DNA from: Deroplatys truncata
Lineage: Eukaryota > Arthropoda > Insecta > Mantodea > Mantidae
Direction of reading: 5' to 3'
Length of the DNA stretch: 64,000 nucleotides
Assembly: GCA_030765065.1 (NCBI GenBank)
Contig: CM060984.1
Coordinates: 102,467,488-102,531,487 of the forward strand
Shown piece after piece: positions 46,631-57,492 of this stretch; within the stretch, counting starts at the first letter, position 1, and each line of letters opens with the position of its first letter. Below the pieces are notes generated by a model. That model was given only the letters and a program-made list of their open reading frames with translations. It ran no database searches and was not told where the DNA came from. The translations under genes were made by a program, and so were the position numbers.

Positions 46631-47490
46631 TGATGCAGTAATTTGTATCACAAATTATGTAAATGTCAAGAGTGATTGTAGTGTGAATATGCATTGTTGT
46701 GTGACATTGATTTGAGATGTTTGTTGATTGTAAGCATTGTCGAGAAGTAAGTTTATACGGCCTTACTGAAACTGACAATAATAGCGTGCAATAATGTAGC
46801 GAGGGGGTGAGCTGTTTATCATTATTAGAGACGAGCAAATGACGTAATATTGGCGCGTTTTTCTTAGAATTTTCTGCAACATTTTCCCTAGAGCATATGT
46901 TTTCGTAATTTTCATTGAATATAAAAATAGACGCTAATGTTGGCGCGTTTTATTAACCAATAGCAGCTCGGTTATAATCTTTAGGCATATCGGGGTGTAG
47001 GAGTATAAAAAGAGCTAAGTCAGAGGTAGATTCGTCCAGTTCATCGGAAACATTTGTACATTACACGTCGTCTTCAGTCCATCGGAAATATTTTTGCATT
47101 ACACGTCGTCTCCAGTCCATCGGAAACATTTGTACATTACACGTCGCTGAGTTCAACAGAAACAGTCATGGTGAATACATTCGCAGGTTACGCGTAGCAA
47201 AGTTATAAAAAAATCTGAAGTGTCGTAAAGTTAATTAAACAATAAGTTGAAGTACGCGAATTAAGAATGAGCGGTAAATAAGTTATTATAACAGTTTCAG
47301 TTTGGCGAGTATCAAGATTAATATGTGAAAGTGCATAATATGTTACGACAATAAAAGTGTAAAACAAATTCTTCATCAGTGTTATCTTTGGATACAAGAC
47401 TCCTTTCCGTTTACACACCTGTATAAGATAAGTGCTCGACCAAAAAGATCATAGCTAGCCGGAGGACAGTGAACCCAAAATTAAACACAA
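46631..47490 (+). mobile_element. LTR-like retrotransposon end, copy 2
   Basis: It parallels copy 1 from TGATGCAGTAATTTGTATCA to GCTAGCCGGAGGACAGTGAA. It has a TATA box (GTATAAAAAGAGC near 47,003) and about three tandem CATCGGAAACATTTGTACAT-type units. AATAAA lies near 47,352. Similarity continues past the LTR-like part into ACAAAGAATACCGTCGC and GGCTACCACAACGTGGGG (about 47,600). That resembles a tRNA-Lys primer-binding site (TGGCGCCCAACGTGGGG). The family may therefore be a Ty3/gypsy element; no gag or pol is present. Confidence 0.6.
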
Positions 47491-47759
47491 TAACATGCGC
47501 TCAGTAAAAGATAGCATGAAGTGACCGCGACAAATTGTCTTTTATACGTGCGGCAAATAAACAGTAACATTCTTTCAAACTTAACAAAGAATACCGTCGC
47601 ATATTTGGCTACCACAACGTGGGGCTTAATAAATAAATAAACATAATACCGTCACAAATTATGTGAATTTCATTAAAACACGATTTGTTGCTTGTTAGAA
47701 TATGCTTTAATGAACATCACGATTAAATGTAAGAAACGAATAAAAATCTCATTTATTCG

Positions 47760-47835
47760 CAGGCGTGATTGAACTTCTGATCTTCACCATGACTTCCCAG
47801 CATATTAACCATTGCGCTATTAGAGCACGTTTACG
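47760..47835 (-). mobile_element. tRNA-like SINE head, reverse strand
   Basis: On the minus strand, CTAATAGCGCAATGGTTAAT (box A) and AGATCAGAAGTTCAATCACG (box B) have tRNA spacing. Confidence 0.55.
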
Positions 47836-47984
47836 AGCGCCAACGTTGCCCTAATCAGCGGGCTGTGAATGCGGTGGCAGCACCTGCATTTCGCATTGTC
47901 TGTAAAATGCAGGGTTGCCTAGTAACCGATATGAGAAGACTCATGCAGTATATATAGGTCCATTCCTGCCCATTGTACCGAGAG

Positions 47985-48110
47985 GATGGCTCAGGCTAAA
48001 GCCATGGTTCACATTTGTGAGGTTCCGGTTCGATTTCTGTAGGACCGGCCATACTGACCTTGGTTTTTATTCATGATCGATAGGTGAATGTTGGGATAGT
48101 TTATAAGACG
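47985..48110 (+). mobile_element. SINE family L, cut short by another SINE
   Basis: ACCGAGAGGATGGCTCAGGC and GAGGTTCCGGTTCGATTTC give the head, and CATACTGACCTTGG matches the CTGACCATGG block of family L. The copy is interrupted at 48,124 by the next SINE's target site. Confidence 0.6.
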
Positions 48111-48124
48111 CTACTACGAAATTA

Positions 48125-48482
48125 GGCGGTGCCGTGGCCGAGTGGTTAGACCGCTCGCCTCCCACCGAGGCGGACCGGGTTCAATCCCAGGGACCTGCAT
48201 GTGGGATTTGTGGTGGACGAAGCGGCGTCTGGGCGGGTTTTCTCCGGGTTCTCCGGTTTCCCCCGCCATTCATTCCACCAACTGCTCCATCATCACCTTT
48301 CCTTTCATCCATTTCAGCATAATTTCGTTTCATCCTCTTCCTTCATCCCATCCTGGATGCTCTGTCTGATCCATGAGTGTCTGCTCCTCGACGGGCCTCT
48401 GACCCCAGGCACCCGCTTGTAAGTCCTGGGGGGTGTAAGTCCTACATAAGAGGAGGGTAAACAGATAATGAATGAATGAAAA
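48125..48482 (+). mobile_element. Complete tRNA-derived SINE with 13-bp target duplication
   Basis: Exact direct repeats TACTACGAAATTA (48112-48124 and 48483-48495) flank it. The head has GTGGCCGAGTGGTTAGACCG (box A) and CCGGGTTCAATCCC (box B), close to a leucine/serine-type tRNA. The body carries GGCGGGTTTTCTCCGGGTTC, and the tail is ATGAATGAATGAAAA. It looks young and could have been copied recently. Confidence 0.92.
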
Positions 48483-48495
48483 TACTACGAAATTA

Positions 48496-49247
48496 CTTGT
48501 CCCTCGTTTCCTTCTAATTATTTATCTTGTTCTGTTTCAGCGTTGGAGGACCATGCAATAGGGTTGGTGCGTTGCAGTGGAATTTGCTTTGTGGTAAAGA
48601 TTTCTCTCTCGCGTCCGGAGGGCTGTCGGGTGCTCTCTGGAGGAGATGGCTCTTCATGTTGGACATATAGATTGTATGATAATCTACAATGAACACAACT
48701 GTATGGCAATAACAAGTGTCGCAGAGTTAACAAAAAAAAAACAATTACTAAGGAAACAGTAAAACCCTCTCTACGATTGCACACTAAGCATAACGGACGG
48801 GATTAAATCTATATATTATTAAACAATTTGCTTATGATTTAATTTTTGTTACATTAATAAATTAAATTTTATTATCGATTTTCGAAATATCACAGCCAGG
48901 GGGAAACGGAGAGGGTGAGACAGAGGAAAGAGAGAATTGGGAAGAGAAAACGAGAGAATGTGAGAGGAAATTAGGGAGAAAGAGAGAGAGAGGGCGGGAA
49001 GAAAGAGGAGAGAGAGAGAGAATAATCCTCGTAGATAACCAATATCATGAATAGATCTCAGCTCCTGCTATCTTATAATAAAAGAATAAAATACATATGC
49101 ATTATAAGAACATTTTAAAATAGATACACGAACCTAATTCGAATCTTGTGGACGCTATTTTTATCTAAAATCTGCATTCGTTTTTACAACTAATTTAAAT
49201 CATACTACAAAGAGGTTTTCCTATCTGGCTAGGGCTTAAAGAAAAAA
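48496..49247. other. GA-rich low-complexity tract and spacer
   Basis: 48,895-49,020 is a strongly purine-rich GAGAGA tract with GGGAGAAAGAGAG words. The rest shows nothing recognised. Confidence 0.6.
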
Positions 49248-50062
49248 TTTGATGTGTTACACTCACATGACTTTCTCTACTCTTGTACGAACTATTTTTA
49301 CAAACACCTATTCTCCATATGCTTCATGTTAATCGAGATATCGAAATGTTAATCTTATTGGTAATTTTCTTGTAGATGCAAGGGAATTGGTAGGCTTTAA
49401 GCGATAGTAAATATTTTAAGAGCTGGTTGCTATGTGGAGTATTCCATTCTCTTTGCATTACCAGGACAAAAAAAATGAATAACGAGTTTGAGAAAAAGTA
49501 TAAGTATTGGAAAAATTAAGGGAATAACAAGCAATATCTCGAAAATGGTTCACTCATCAAAAAAAATATATGACATAAATTGTGTATTTTAACGCGATCT
49601 ACATTTTTTGTGTAGTAAAATTTTGTTTATCTCTTATGGTTTAACAGTTATGCAAAAGTCGTTCACAATGAAGAATACTTTTGGAGACATTCCCAGAAAA
49701 TTCAAGATATACATTTCAGTTGTCATGAAAATATCTTAAATGTATATTTTAATCAAAATCGCTAGAGCCATTTTTGAGAAAATTAAAAATTTCGAAAAAT
49801 GTTCCATGTAAAGAGTAATCTGAGGTGGGGGGATTTTCTTGAAAACCTTCGTGTCGCATCTCTGGAAGATACTGAACCTAAATACCAAGTTTGGTGTTTA
49901 TCTGACTTTTCGTTTCTGAGTTATGCTGTTCACAGACACACACGCAAGGACATGTTCCAAAAAATGCCTTTTTTGGATTCAGGGAGTCTCAAAACATGTA
50001 TTTCCGGTGAAATCTCGGTATCAAGATTCTACTTACTATACGTAGTAGAGAAAGTAAAAAGG
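49248..50062 (+). repeat. AB-family repeat, full copy
   Basis: It starts TTTGATGTGTTACACTCACA and ends GTAGTAGAGAAAGTAAAAAG. The microsatellite is short (CACACACGCA). It has the TCTTGTAC A-module subtype of the 60-kb array. Confidence 0.9.
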
Positions 50063-50286
50063 GTCACTTTATGATTTTCATAAGGTGCGATAAAAGAAAT
50101 TGAAATAAATTTTAGCTATTAGAGCTCTGATTTGATATATATGTAATACATTTTTTTCACATGCTTGATTCATTTCGGATAGTACACGAATGAAACAGAT
50201 AAGGTTCCCAAGCTGCATCATATATATTCAATTTCTTAATTTAGTATTCGCCGGACAATGAATGCACTCCTATTCCTTTACTAATT

Positions 50287-51236
50287 TTTACTTTCTCTAC
50301 TACGTATAGTAAGTAGGGGAAGTATTGTATTCCACTCAAAAATTCGATACCGAGATTTCACCGGAAATACATGTTTTGAGACCCCCTGAATCCAAAAAAG
50401 TATTTTTGGAAACATGTCCGTGTGTGTGTCTGTGTGTCTGGCTGTGTGTCTGTGTGTGTGTGTGTCTGTCTGTGTGTGTGTGTGTGTGTGTGTGTCTGTC
50501 TGTCTGTCTGTGAACAGCATAGCTCAGAAACGAACAGTCGGATAAACACCAAACTTGGTATTTAGGTTCAGTATCTTCCAAGGATGCGACACAAAGGTTT
50601 TAAAGAAAATCCAACACCCCAGATTACCCTTTACATGGAAGATTTTTCGAAAATTTTAATTTTCTCAAAAATGGCTCTAACGTTTTGATTAAAATATCAT
50701 ATGTTTAAGATATTTTTTTGACAAATGAAATGTATATCTTGAATTTCCTGGGAATGTCTCCAAAAGTATTGTTCATTGTGAACGACTTTTGCATAACTGG
50801 TAAACCATAAGAGATAGACACAAAAATGTAGATCGTGTTAAAATACACAATTTATGTCATATACATTTTTTTGTTGAGGAACCATTTTCGAGATATTGCT
50901 TGTTATTCCCTTAAATTTTTCAATACTTATTTTCTCAAATGGGAAGTCTTATTCATTTTTTTGTCTTGGATATGCAAAGAGTATTAATCTGTGGCAAAGG
51001 GAATGGTGCTGCACCTAGCAACCAGCTATTAAGAGATATGTATGTGCTTAAAGGCTACTGTAATTCCAAATTGCCCTTGTAAATATATATTCCCTTTACA
51101 TCTATAAGAAAATTAGCAATAAGATAGAATCTGCAAATGTTTATCTCGATTAACACGAAGTAGATGGAGAATAAGCGTTTGTATAAATTGTTTGTAACAG
51201 AGTAGAGAAAGTCATGTGAGTATAACACATCAGATT
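50287..51236 (-). repeat. AB-family repeat, full copy with large GT microsatellite
   Basis: The 3' hairpin TACTTTCTCTAC...GTAAGTAGGGGAAGTA is at 50,289-50,325. The GT/GTCT tract spans 50,418-50,512. The A-module end, GAGTAGAGAAAGTCATGTGA, closes it. Overlapping frames here are read-through of the CA repeat. Confidence 0.95.
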
Positions 51237-51239
51237 TTT

Positions 51240-52045
51240 ACTTTTGCTACTGCTTACTTTTAGTAAGTAGAAGTATTACATTCCACCCAAAAATTCGATA
51301 TCGAAATTTCACCCAAAACACATATTTTGAGGCTCCCAAAAATGTATTTTTAAAAAAGGTCCTTGCGCAGTATGTATCTGTAAACAGACACTACGCGAAA
51401 AACGAAAATTTATACTAAACTAGGCTTTAAATTCAGCGTCTTCTAAGAATGCGACACGAAGATGAAAATCCCTCCACTCCAAAGTACCATTAAATGTAAA
51501 CATTTTCGTTATTTGTTGTTTTCTCCAAAATAGTGAACGATTTGGATTAAAATTCCGCAGGTTTATTTGCACGACAAACACAATGTATATTTTGAATTTT
51601 CTGGAAATAGCCTGTGAGGACCTCCTCATTCGGAATGACTTTTGTATAACTGGTAAACGTAAGAGATAGATAAAATGTTACTACACAAAAAATGTAGATA
51701 TAGTTAAAGCGCACAATTTATGTCAAATAAAATATTTTTGACGTTAATTTATGAGATATACTTTGTTATTGATTTGAAGTTTCAGATACTTATAATTTTC
51801 TCAAGTGGTAAGTGGTTATTCGTTTTTTCTAGTGGTCATGCAAAGAGCATGGAATTTCAAAGCCATCACATAGAGGTCCTTTTTTTAAAACTCTGACTAC
51901 CGCCTTAGCCTACTCTACTGTACCTACAACTATATGTGTAAATGTGTAATGAAAGATTATCTGAGAAGTAGTAGAATATGCTTTTGCAATAATAGCTTGT
52001 AGAAGAGTGAGTAGATAAAGTCATGTGAATGCAACACATATTTTT
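51240..52045 (-). repeat. AB-family repeat, abutting the previous copy
   Basis: The reverse orientation and head-to-tail arrangement with the 50,287 copy give a two-unit tandem. It is more diverged and lacks the microsatellite. Confidence 0.85.
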
Positions 52046-52049
52046 CTTT

Positions 52050-52550
52050 ATTTTTAAGCTTTAATAATATGAGCAATGAAATATTTAAAAATGGCAATAT
52101 TTTGGACACTTTACTTCCCTTGAGTAAGTTAGAGTGCTGTTTCACCTCAAACGCAGGCACATACACATGTATTTAATTCATGTTCCACCAACAGACTCTC
52201 TATCCACCCCGTGCATGATCACGATATCACATTGAAGAGAGAATTGCTGCAGCTGGTGATCTTTGATGGGGTGACACGTTGAGGCGATAAAAATCATTAA
52301 CCGCCACTCATTCAAAATTCTAACCCCAAGTTCCACCCACCACCTGCCTCCAGATGCGCTTCAGTGAGTAAGCCCCTCTCTTATGCGGGCGGGTGAATAA
52401 ATTAACTGACAACTGGATCAGCGCCACAATGGACCTCTGAAGTAAAAGGAAAGAAAAGCTGTTTTTGGAAAATAATTCCAGATTTTTATCGTTGTTAGCC
52501 ACAGGAACGATACGCTTGAATGTTTAAATCACCACAGCATCTCTGTGGTT
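52050..52550. other. No feature recognised
   Basis: Mixed composition with scattered CpG and no supported frame. Confidence 0.35.
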
Positions 52551-52559
52551 TACCATTGG

Positions 52560-52985
52560 CTGTAGTTTGAGGAAAAGAATCCTTTGTTTTTTTTTAATTA
52601 TTTCTCTAAGGTTGTAAACGCAGTTTGCCACTTGATGAAGCTTGAGGAAAAACAAGAAAATCTTCCTTTTGATTTTTGGAACCATTTCCTACGTCTGCAA
52701 TTAGTTTGTTATCTGATGAATCTTAAGAAAAATAATCCTACAAGTTTGATTTTTGAAACCTTTTCCATTCAACTGTCATCGTAGCTTGCCTAAGACTTTA
52801 ACTTGAGAAAAAAGTCTCCCAAGACTGATTTTTGAAACTATTTCACTCCTACAGTCTGTACCTTTAGAAAAATAACCCTATAAGCGTTTTAAAGAATTCC
52901 CGAACTTCCTACCGTCCATAGGTTGAGCAAAAAAGATTCAACAAGATTAATTTATGAAATCGTCTCTCTATAGCTGTGACGAAAT
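52560..52985 (+). repeat. Decayed tandem repeat, six units of 60-80 bp
   Basis: A motif (T)TGAGGAAAAA-AATCCT...TTGATTTTTGAAACC-ATTTC-CTAC recurs. Its units start near 52,567, 52,642, 52,722, 52,802, 52,862 and 52,922. Units are poorly conserved, so the array is old. Confidence 0.55.
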
Positions 52986-52989
52986 TAGA

Positions 52990-53395
52990 ATTTACCTTTA
53001 AAACTGGGTCTCTTCAGGATCTAATCGCCAAGTAAAACTGATAATTCAGGTAAATACAGAAAGTTTCAGTGAGAATTATTAATGAAATCCAAATAAAGGA
53101 GGCATTTCCCTCAGGTCTCATTCAGATATATGAAGCTGAAGCCGTTTATTTCAAGCTAACAGTATGGCACAAGTTGCACCAGAATTTGTGAGCCTCGATT
53201 CGAAATTTTGGATTACAGTGTACCAGTTCACTTTATGTATATGAGTTCCACAGAGGTATCTTATCTTACTGAGTTTTGACGTTTTTCCTTGATTGAATTT
53301 ATTTCTTTCGCTTGATTTTTCCTCCCACTTGAAACACCTTCCGACCAAGAAAACACATGCTACATACATTAGTCTCTTGAACAAATGCTTTTCTA
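52990..53395. other. No feature recognised
   Basis: A minus-strand 89-codon frame (53,420-53,151) shows no domain. Confidence 0.35.
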
Positions 53396-53399
53396 AAAG

Positions 53400-53950
53400 A
53401 ACAATTTTGTTGCAGAGCAAGTACCCCCGAGTGGTAGTCTGTTGATGTAGTCTGTAGTAGCAGTAGTCTGCAAACAGCCTGATCTATTGTGGCTGCACCC
53501 CGGGAGACAGGGATGAGGTGAAGGAGCTATAGGAGGTGGCAGGTCCGCAGGCAGACAGGTCCACAGAGAAGCAAAGAAGTCCCTAATATTTCCAGTTTGA
53601 ACACCCGCGCACCAGTAGAGGCAAAGAATCCTGAGAGAGCGCGACGAAGCGACCCTAACAGGCAGGACAACCTGGCGTTCGCGGGGAGAGATGTTTTCAA
53701 TGCGCAAGCAACTACGCCATCTGCCCGACATCACCAGGACCCGCAGATACACCTGAAACGTGAAAGGGAGTAATGGAAGTGAGAGGAAATGGGGGAAAGG
53801 AGAATACACCACATCAGCATTCGTCTAGGCGACCAGGGGAAAACCATGAAAAACCCCATGGTCAGAGTGGGCGGTCAGCGGGAACTGAACTCGGGATCTC
53901 CCGAATACGGGCCACAGACGTTGCCGACTGAGCCATCCCGCTCGGTTAGC
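53400..53950 (-). mobile_element. SINE family L, long copy, reverse strand
   Basis: On the minus strand it reads ACCGAGCGGGATGGCTCAGT (box A), GAGATCCCGAGTTCAGTTCC (box B) and CACTCTGACCATGGGG. GTCGGGCAGATGGCGTAGTT, then GTTCAAACTGGAAATATTAG and a CT-rich end follow. At about 550 bp it is the longest copy, and it shows that the body continues well past the tRNA-like head. The 139-codon frame inside it is not coding. Confidence 0.75.
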
Positions 53951-53999
53951 CAGTCAGTGAGCCATCAAAGCAAAGAGCGCAATTCTTGTTGTTCGGTGC

Positions 54000-54530
54000 G
54001 GACACCGTGGTGCGAAAGCTGCGAACCCTGAGCACTCGTGGTACGTCTGACGTTACTAGAAGTACGCTGGGCCAAACATCCGAGCCCCTCACGTTAGGGA
54101 GTTATTTAGATTGGGTTGGACTCGACGAAGCAGTGGTTCCCGATACCCATGGCAGATTGGGTACGTTTGGGCGATTAACGTCCAAGCGGGGTTGTGAGAC
54201 ACCTCAAGGTCCTCCACTACCGCCCTGGATAGTTGGTAGACAATCCGCTAGAGTGTCGAGTTGTTCGGTAGTCATCTCCTTCGGGGGGTGACGCGCGTAA
54301 GTGGCGTATCCACTTCCATACTGTAATTGGGGGGGCACATTCAATTTTTCAGGTACCGGCCTACAGGAAAAGCTCTCTACGGTGGGAGAGTCACTCGGTT
54401 GACGCCCTTCCTCTGGGTCACGTGGGGGCCCCTGGTGTCGGAGTGCTACTATGATCACGACGGTGTTCAACCTCTGTAAAATTGTCACTATTGTGTAACC
54501 TAGCGCCTGAGCCATCCAAATCTCAAGCTT
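54000..54530. other. GC-rich, CpG-rich block of unknown origin
   Basis: The GC content is clearly above the surroundings. Frames of about 100 codons run on both strands (54,515-54,204 minus, 53,986-54,291 plus), but neither resembles a family I know. It could be a retrotransposon leader or an unrecognised repeat body. Confidence 0.3.
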
Positions 54531-54539
54531 TTATAACCG

Positions 54540-55375
54540 ACAACCAGAGGTAAGCATGAGGAAACAAAATTTAACCGATTGGCAAATATTTCGTCAATCA
54601 GAACGACGTATTAATTTGCTGCTATTGGATGTAAATAAGATGAGTGTGGGTTGGGCGAATTTGAAGGCCTAATGGCATGGCCTTTTAGGGATCTGTTTAG
54701 GGATTTGGTGAAAGATGCTATGCTTATCTGACAAGTGTTAGGCTTCAGAAGATGGAGGAAGGAAGGAAATGCCAGCAAAATTTTTGGACATTAAGGATAC
54801 CCTTCTGTGGAATTTAAAAAATACATAATTTTAGGTCGACTCATTTGAAAGCTTATTACAGCAATCAGAGTTTTATGTATAATATATAACCCAAATTTCA
54901 TCATATTTTAAAATCAGTTCCAGAGATTATTAATTTTTTATTATATTTTTAACTGTTTTAAAAATTGCTCTACACACTGCAATTGTTTTTTGAAAAATTA
55001 ATATTCTATAATTAAACTGTTTAATATATTAATAAAACTGTAGAGATAAATGTTTAATTATCATACTAGTTTGTGAGAAAAGAAATTTAAATATGAGACA
55101 AACTTTAGCTTAAAAATTAAACACTATGAATATTATTGTTTAATAACGTTACAGTTAAATAATCATGTTGAAAAATACACATCATCAATTTTTTACCCTA
55201 TCATTAACAAGGAAGTATACAAAACTTCATTGATTTATACCAAAAAGTATATCTTGTGAAATGATTTGAAAATAGGAATGTACCGACAAATGAAATCCGC
55301 GAAAAGAGAATTACAGCGTTAAAATAACACTGTCTCTGACTTTATGCTGTTTTTTTCTGATGATCGCAGGGGATT
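54540..55375. other. AT-rich sequence, no feature recognised
   Basis: Mostly A/T words with TTTAAAAATTG runs. Confidence 0.4.
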
Positions 55376-55379
55376 AGGC

Positions 55380-55665
55380 AATGCTCCATTGAGGATATGT
55401 ATCTGTGCTCCACAAGGGGGCGCCTCCGGGAAGGAGAAGGAGGTGAGAGGAGACACCAGGCGGCCGGAACCAGGAATGGCGGCACAGCAATAACAGGATC
55501 CCTAAAGTTTCCAGATTGAGACGCTGCGACAGTCGGACAGGCAGACCGGGCACCCCCGCCCCATACAGAGGGTCCAACACCCCGCTCCGAAGGGGCGGTT
55601 CATTTAACCCCCGACAACCAGCGGGCCACAGATGTTACCACTTGAACAATCCCTCTCGGTGACTT
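55380..55665 (-). mobile_element. SINE family L, reverse strand
   Basis: The minus-strand head is ACCGAGAGGGATTGTTCAAG. Further on, GTCTCAATCTGGAAACTTTA and GGGATCC match the body of the 53,400 copy. A dispersed repeat (see 41,400) follows directly at 55,665-55,795. Confidence 0.6.
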
Positions 55666-55817
55666 TGTGCTGTTCAAAAAGCATTTAATGCACATACAAA
55701 CCCTTGATCTTTTTCTGCTCCTCTGCAGCTAATTTAGTATTTGAAGATTTCTGAGGCCTATCTTGAATGGTTTGTTCACATTTATATAGTCAGAGCTTAC
55801 CGGTTTTTACTTTCTTT

Positions 55818-56645
55818 ACCATAAACATAGTAGGTAGAGAAGGTATTTCAAAAATTCGATACCGAGATTTCACCGGAAATACATGTTTTGATGCCCCTGA
55901 ATTCCCCCTCCCAAAGCATTTTTAGAAAGTCGTATGGTTGTGTGTCTGTGAACAGCGTAACTCAAAAACGAAAATAAATACCAAACTTGGTATTTAGGTT
56001 CAATTCTTTCCAAAGGTGCGATACGAAGATTTTCAAGAAAACCTCCCTCCCCAAACTGTCGTTAACATGGAACATTTATCGAAATTTTTGATTTTCAAAT
56101 CAAATCTAACGATTTTGATTAAAATACATACCATATATTAAAGATTTTACATGACAAATAAAATGTATACCTTAAATTTTCTGGGAATAGCCTGTGAAGT
56201 CCTCTTCATTCGGAAGGAATTTTGTATAATCTGGTATAACTGGTAAACGTTAAGAGATAGACGGAAACGTACTATATAGGAAATGTAGATCTCTTTAAAA
56301 CATACAATTTATTTCCAATAACTTTTTTGTGGCATCAGCCATTTCCGAGATATCCATTATTAATGGTTTGAATTGTTCAATACTTAGCCATTCCTTTAAG
56401 TCTGGACGATTTTCAATTGTTTTTCGCTATGTCAGGCCAGCGTATAACGTCCAGTTCTTAAACATTTGACTATCGCTATTCCCTTTATGTTTATAACGAA
56501 ATGTGTAATGCACCTTTTTCTGGAAAGATTTATCTCGATTAAAATTAAGTAGATACAAAAATAAACTTTTGTAACAATAATTTGTATGCCCACTAATAAG
56601 CGATAGAGGGTAGAGAAAGTCATATGAATATTACGCGCCAGATAT
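55818..56645 (-). repeat. AB-family repeat, full copy
   Basis: The 3' hairpin side ACTTTCTTTACC...GGTAGAGAAGGTA is at 55,818-55,845. The A-module end GGTAGAGAAAGTCATATGAA is at about 56,610. There is no microsatellite. It is first of a head-to-tail pair with 56,649. Confidence 0.9.
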
Positions 56646-56648
56646 TTT

Positions 56649-57492
56649 GCTTTCTCTATCATGTACCTAGCTAGTAGATAGAGAAGGTATTGCATTCGAC
56701 CCCAAAATCCTATGCCGTGATTTCATCGGAATAGATATGTTGAGACCTCCTGAATTAAAAAAAAAACAAACAAACCCATTTTTAGGAAAACGTCCTCGCG
56801 CGCGCGCCTGTGTCTGTGGAAGAGCATAACTCAAAAACGAAAAGTCGGATAAACACCAAACTTGGTATTTAAGTTCAGTACCATCCAAAGATGCGACACA
56901 AAGATTCTCAAGAAAATCCCTTACCCCAAACTACCCTTTACATTGAACATTTTTCGAAATTTTTTTATTTTCTAAAATATGGCACTAATGATTTTGATTA
57001 AAATATTATACAGTAAATATATTTATATGACAAAACGTATATATTGAATTTTTTAGGAGTAGCTCTTAGAGTCTTAATTCGGAATTAATTTTGTATACTC
57101 TTGTGTAACTGTTAAACTCAAGAGATAGACGAAAACGTAATACATATGACTGTAGAGCTCTTTAAAACACAATTTATTTCCAATAACTTTTTTATGGCAT
57201 CAACCATTTCGAAATATTCATTATTGATGGTTCGAAAGTCCTGTGGATATTCAATTGCTTCTCAAGATGTCACTGAAAGAGTTTGGTTTCTTAAGGCCAG
57301 CATATAGCGTCCAGTTCTTAAGCATTTGACTATCGCTATTCTCTTTGTATCTATAACGAAATGTGTAATGTAGCTATTTCTCCAATACATGAAGTAGGTA
57401 GGAAAATAAACTTTCGTAAGAATAATTTTTATGTCCACTAATAAAGGATAGAGGGTAGAGAAAGTCATGTGAATGTAACACATCAGATTTTT
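56649..57492 (-). repeat. AB-family repeat, full copy
   Basis: Second of the tandem pair. The microsatellite is reduced to CGCGCGCGCC near 56,805. It ends with GGTAGAGAAAGTCATGTGAA. Confidence 0.9.

Noticed and set aside
41543..47490. The two LTR-like copies as the paired LTRs of one 5-kb retrotransposon
   Set aside because: There is no gag/pol between them, unrelated elements fill the interior, and similarity extends past the LTR-like part into the leader in both copies.
48125..48200. A functional tRNA gene
   Set aside because: Box A and B are good, but the acceptor stem does not close and the sequence continues into a SINE body with target duplications.
53393..53812. 139-codon minus-strand frame with hydrophobic start
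   Set aside because: It lies inside the body of a SINE family L copy; composition explains it.
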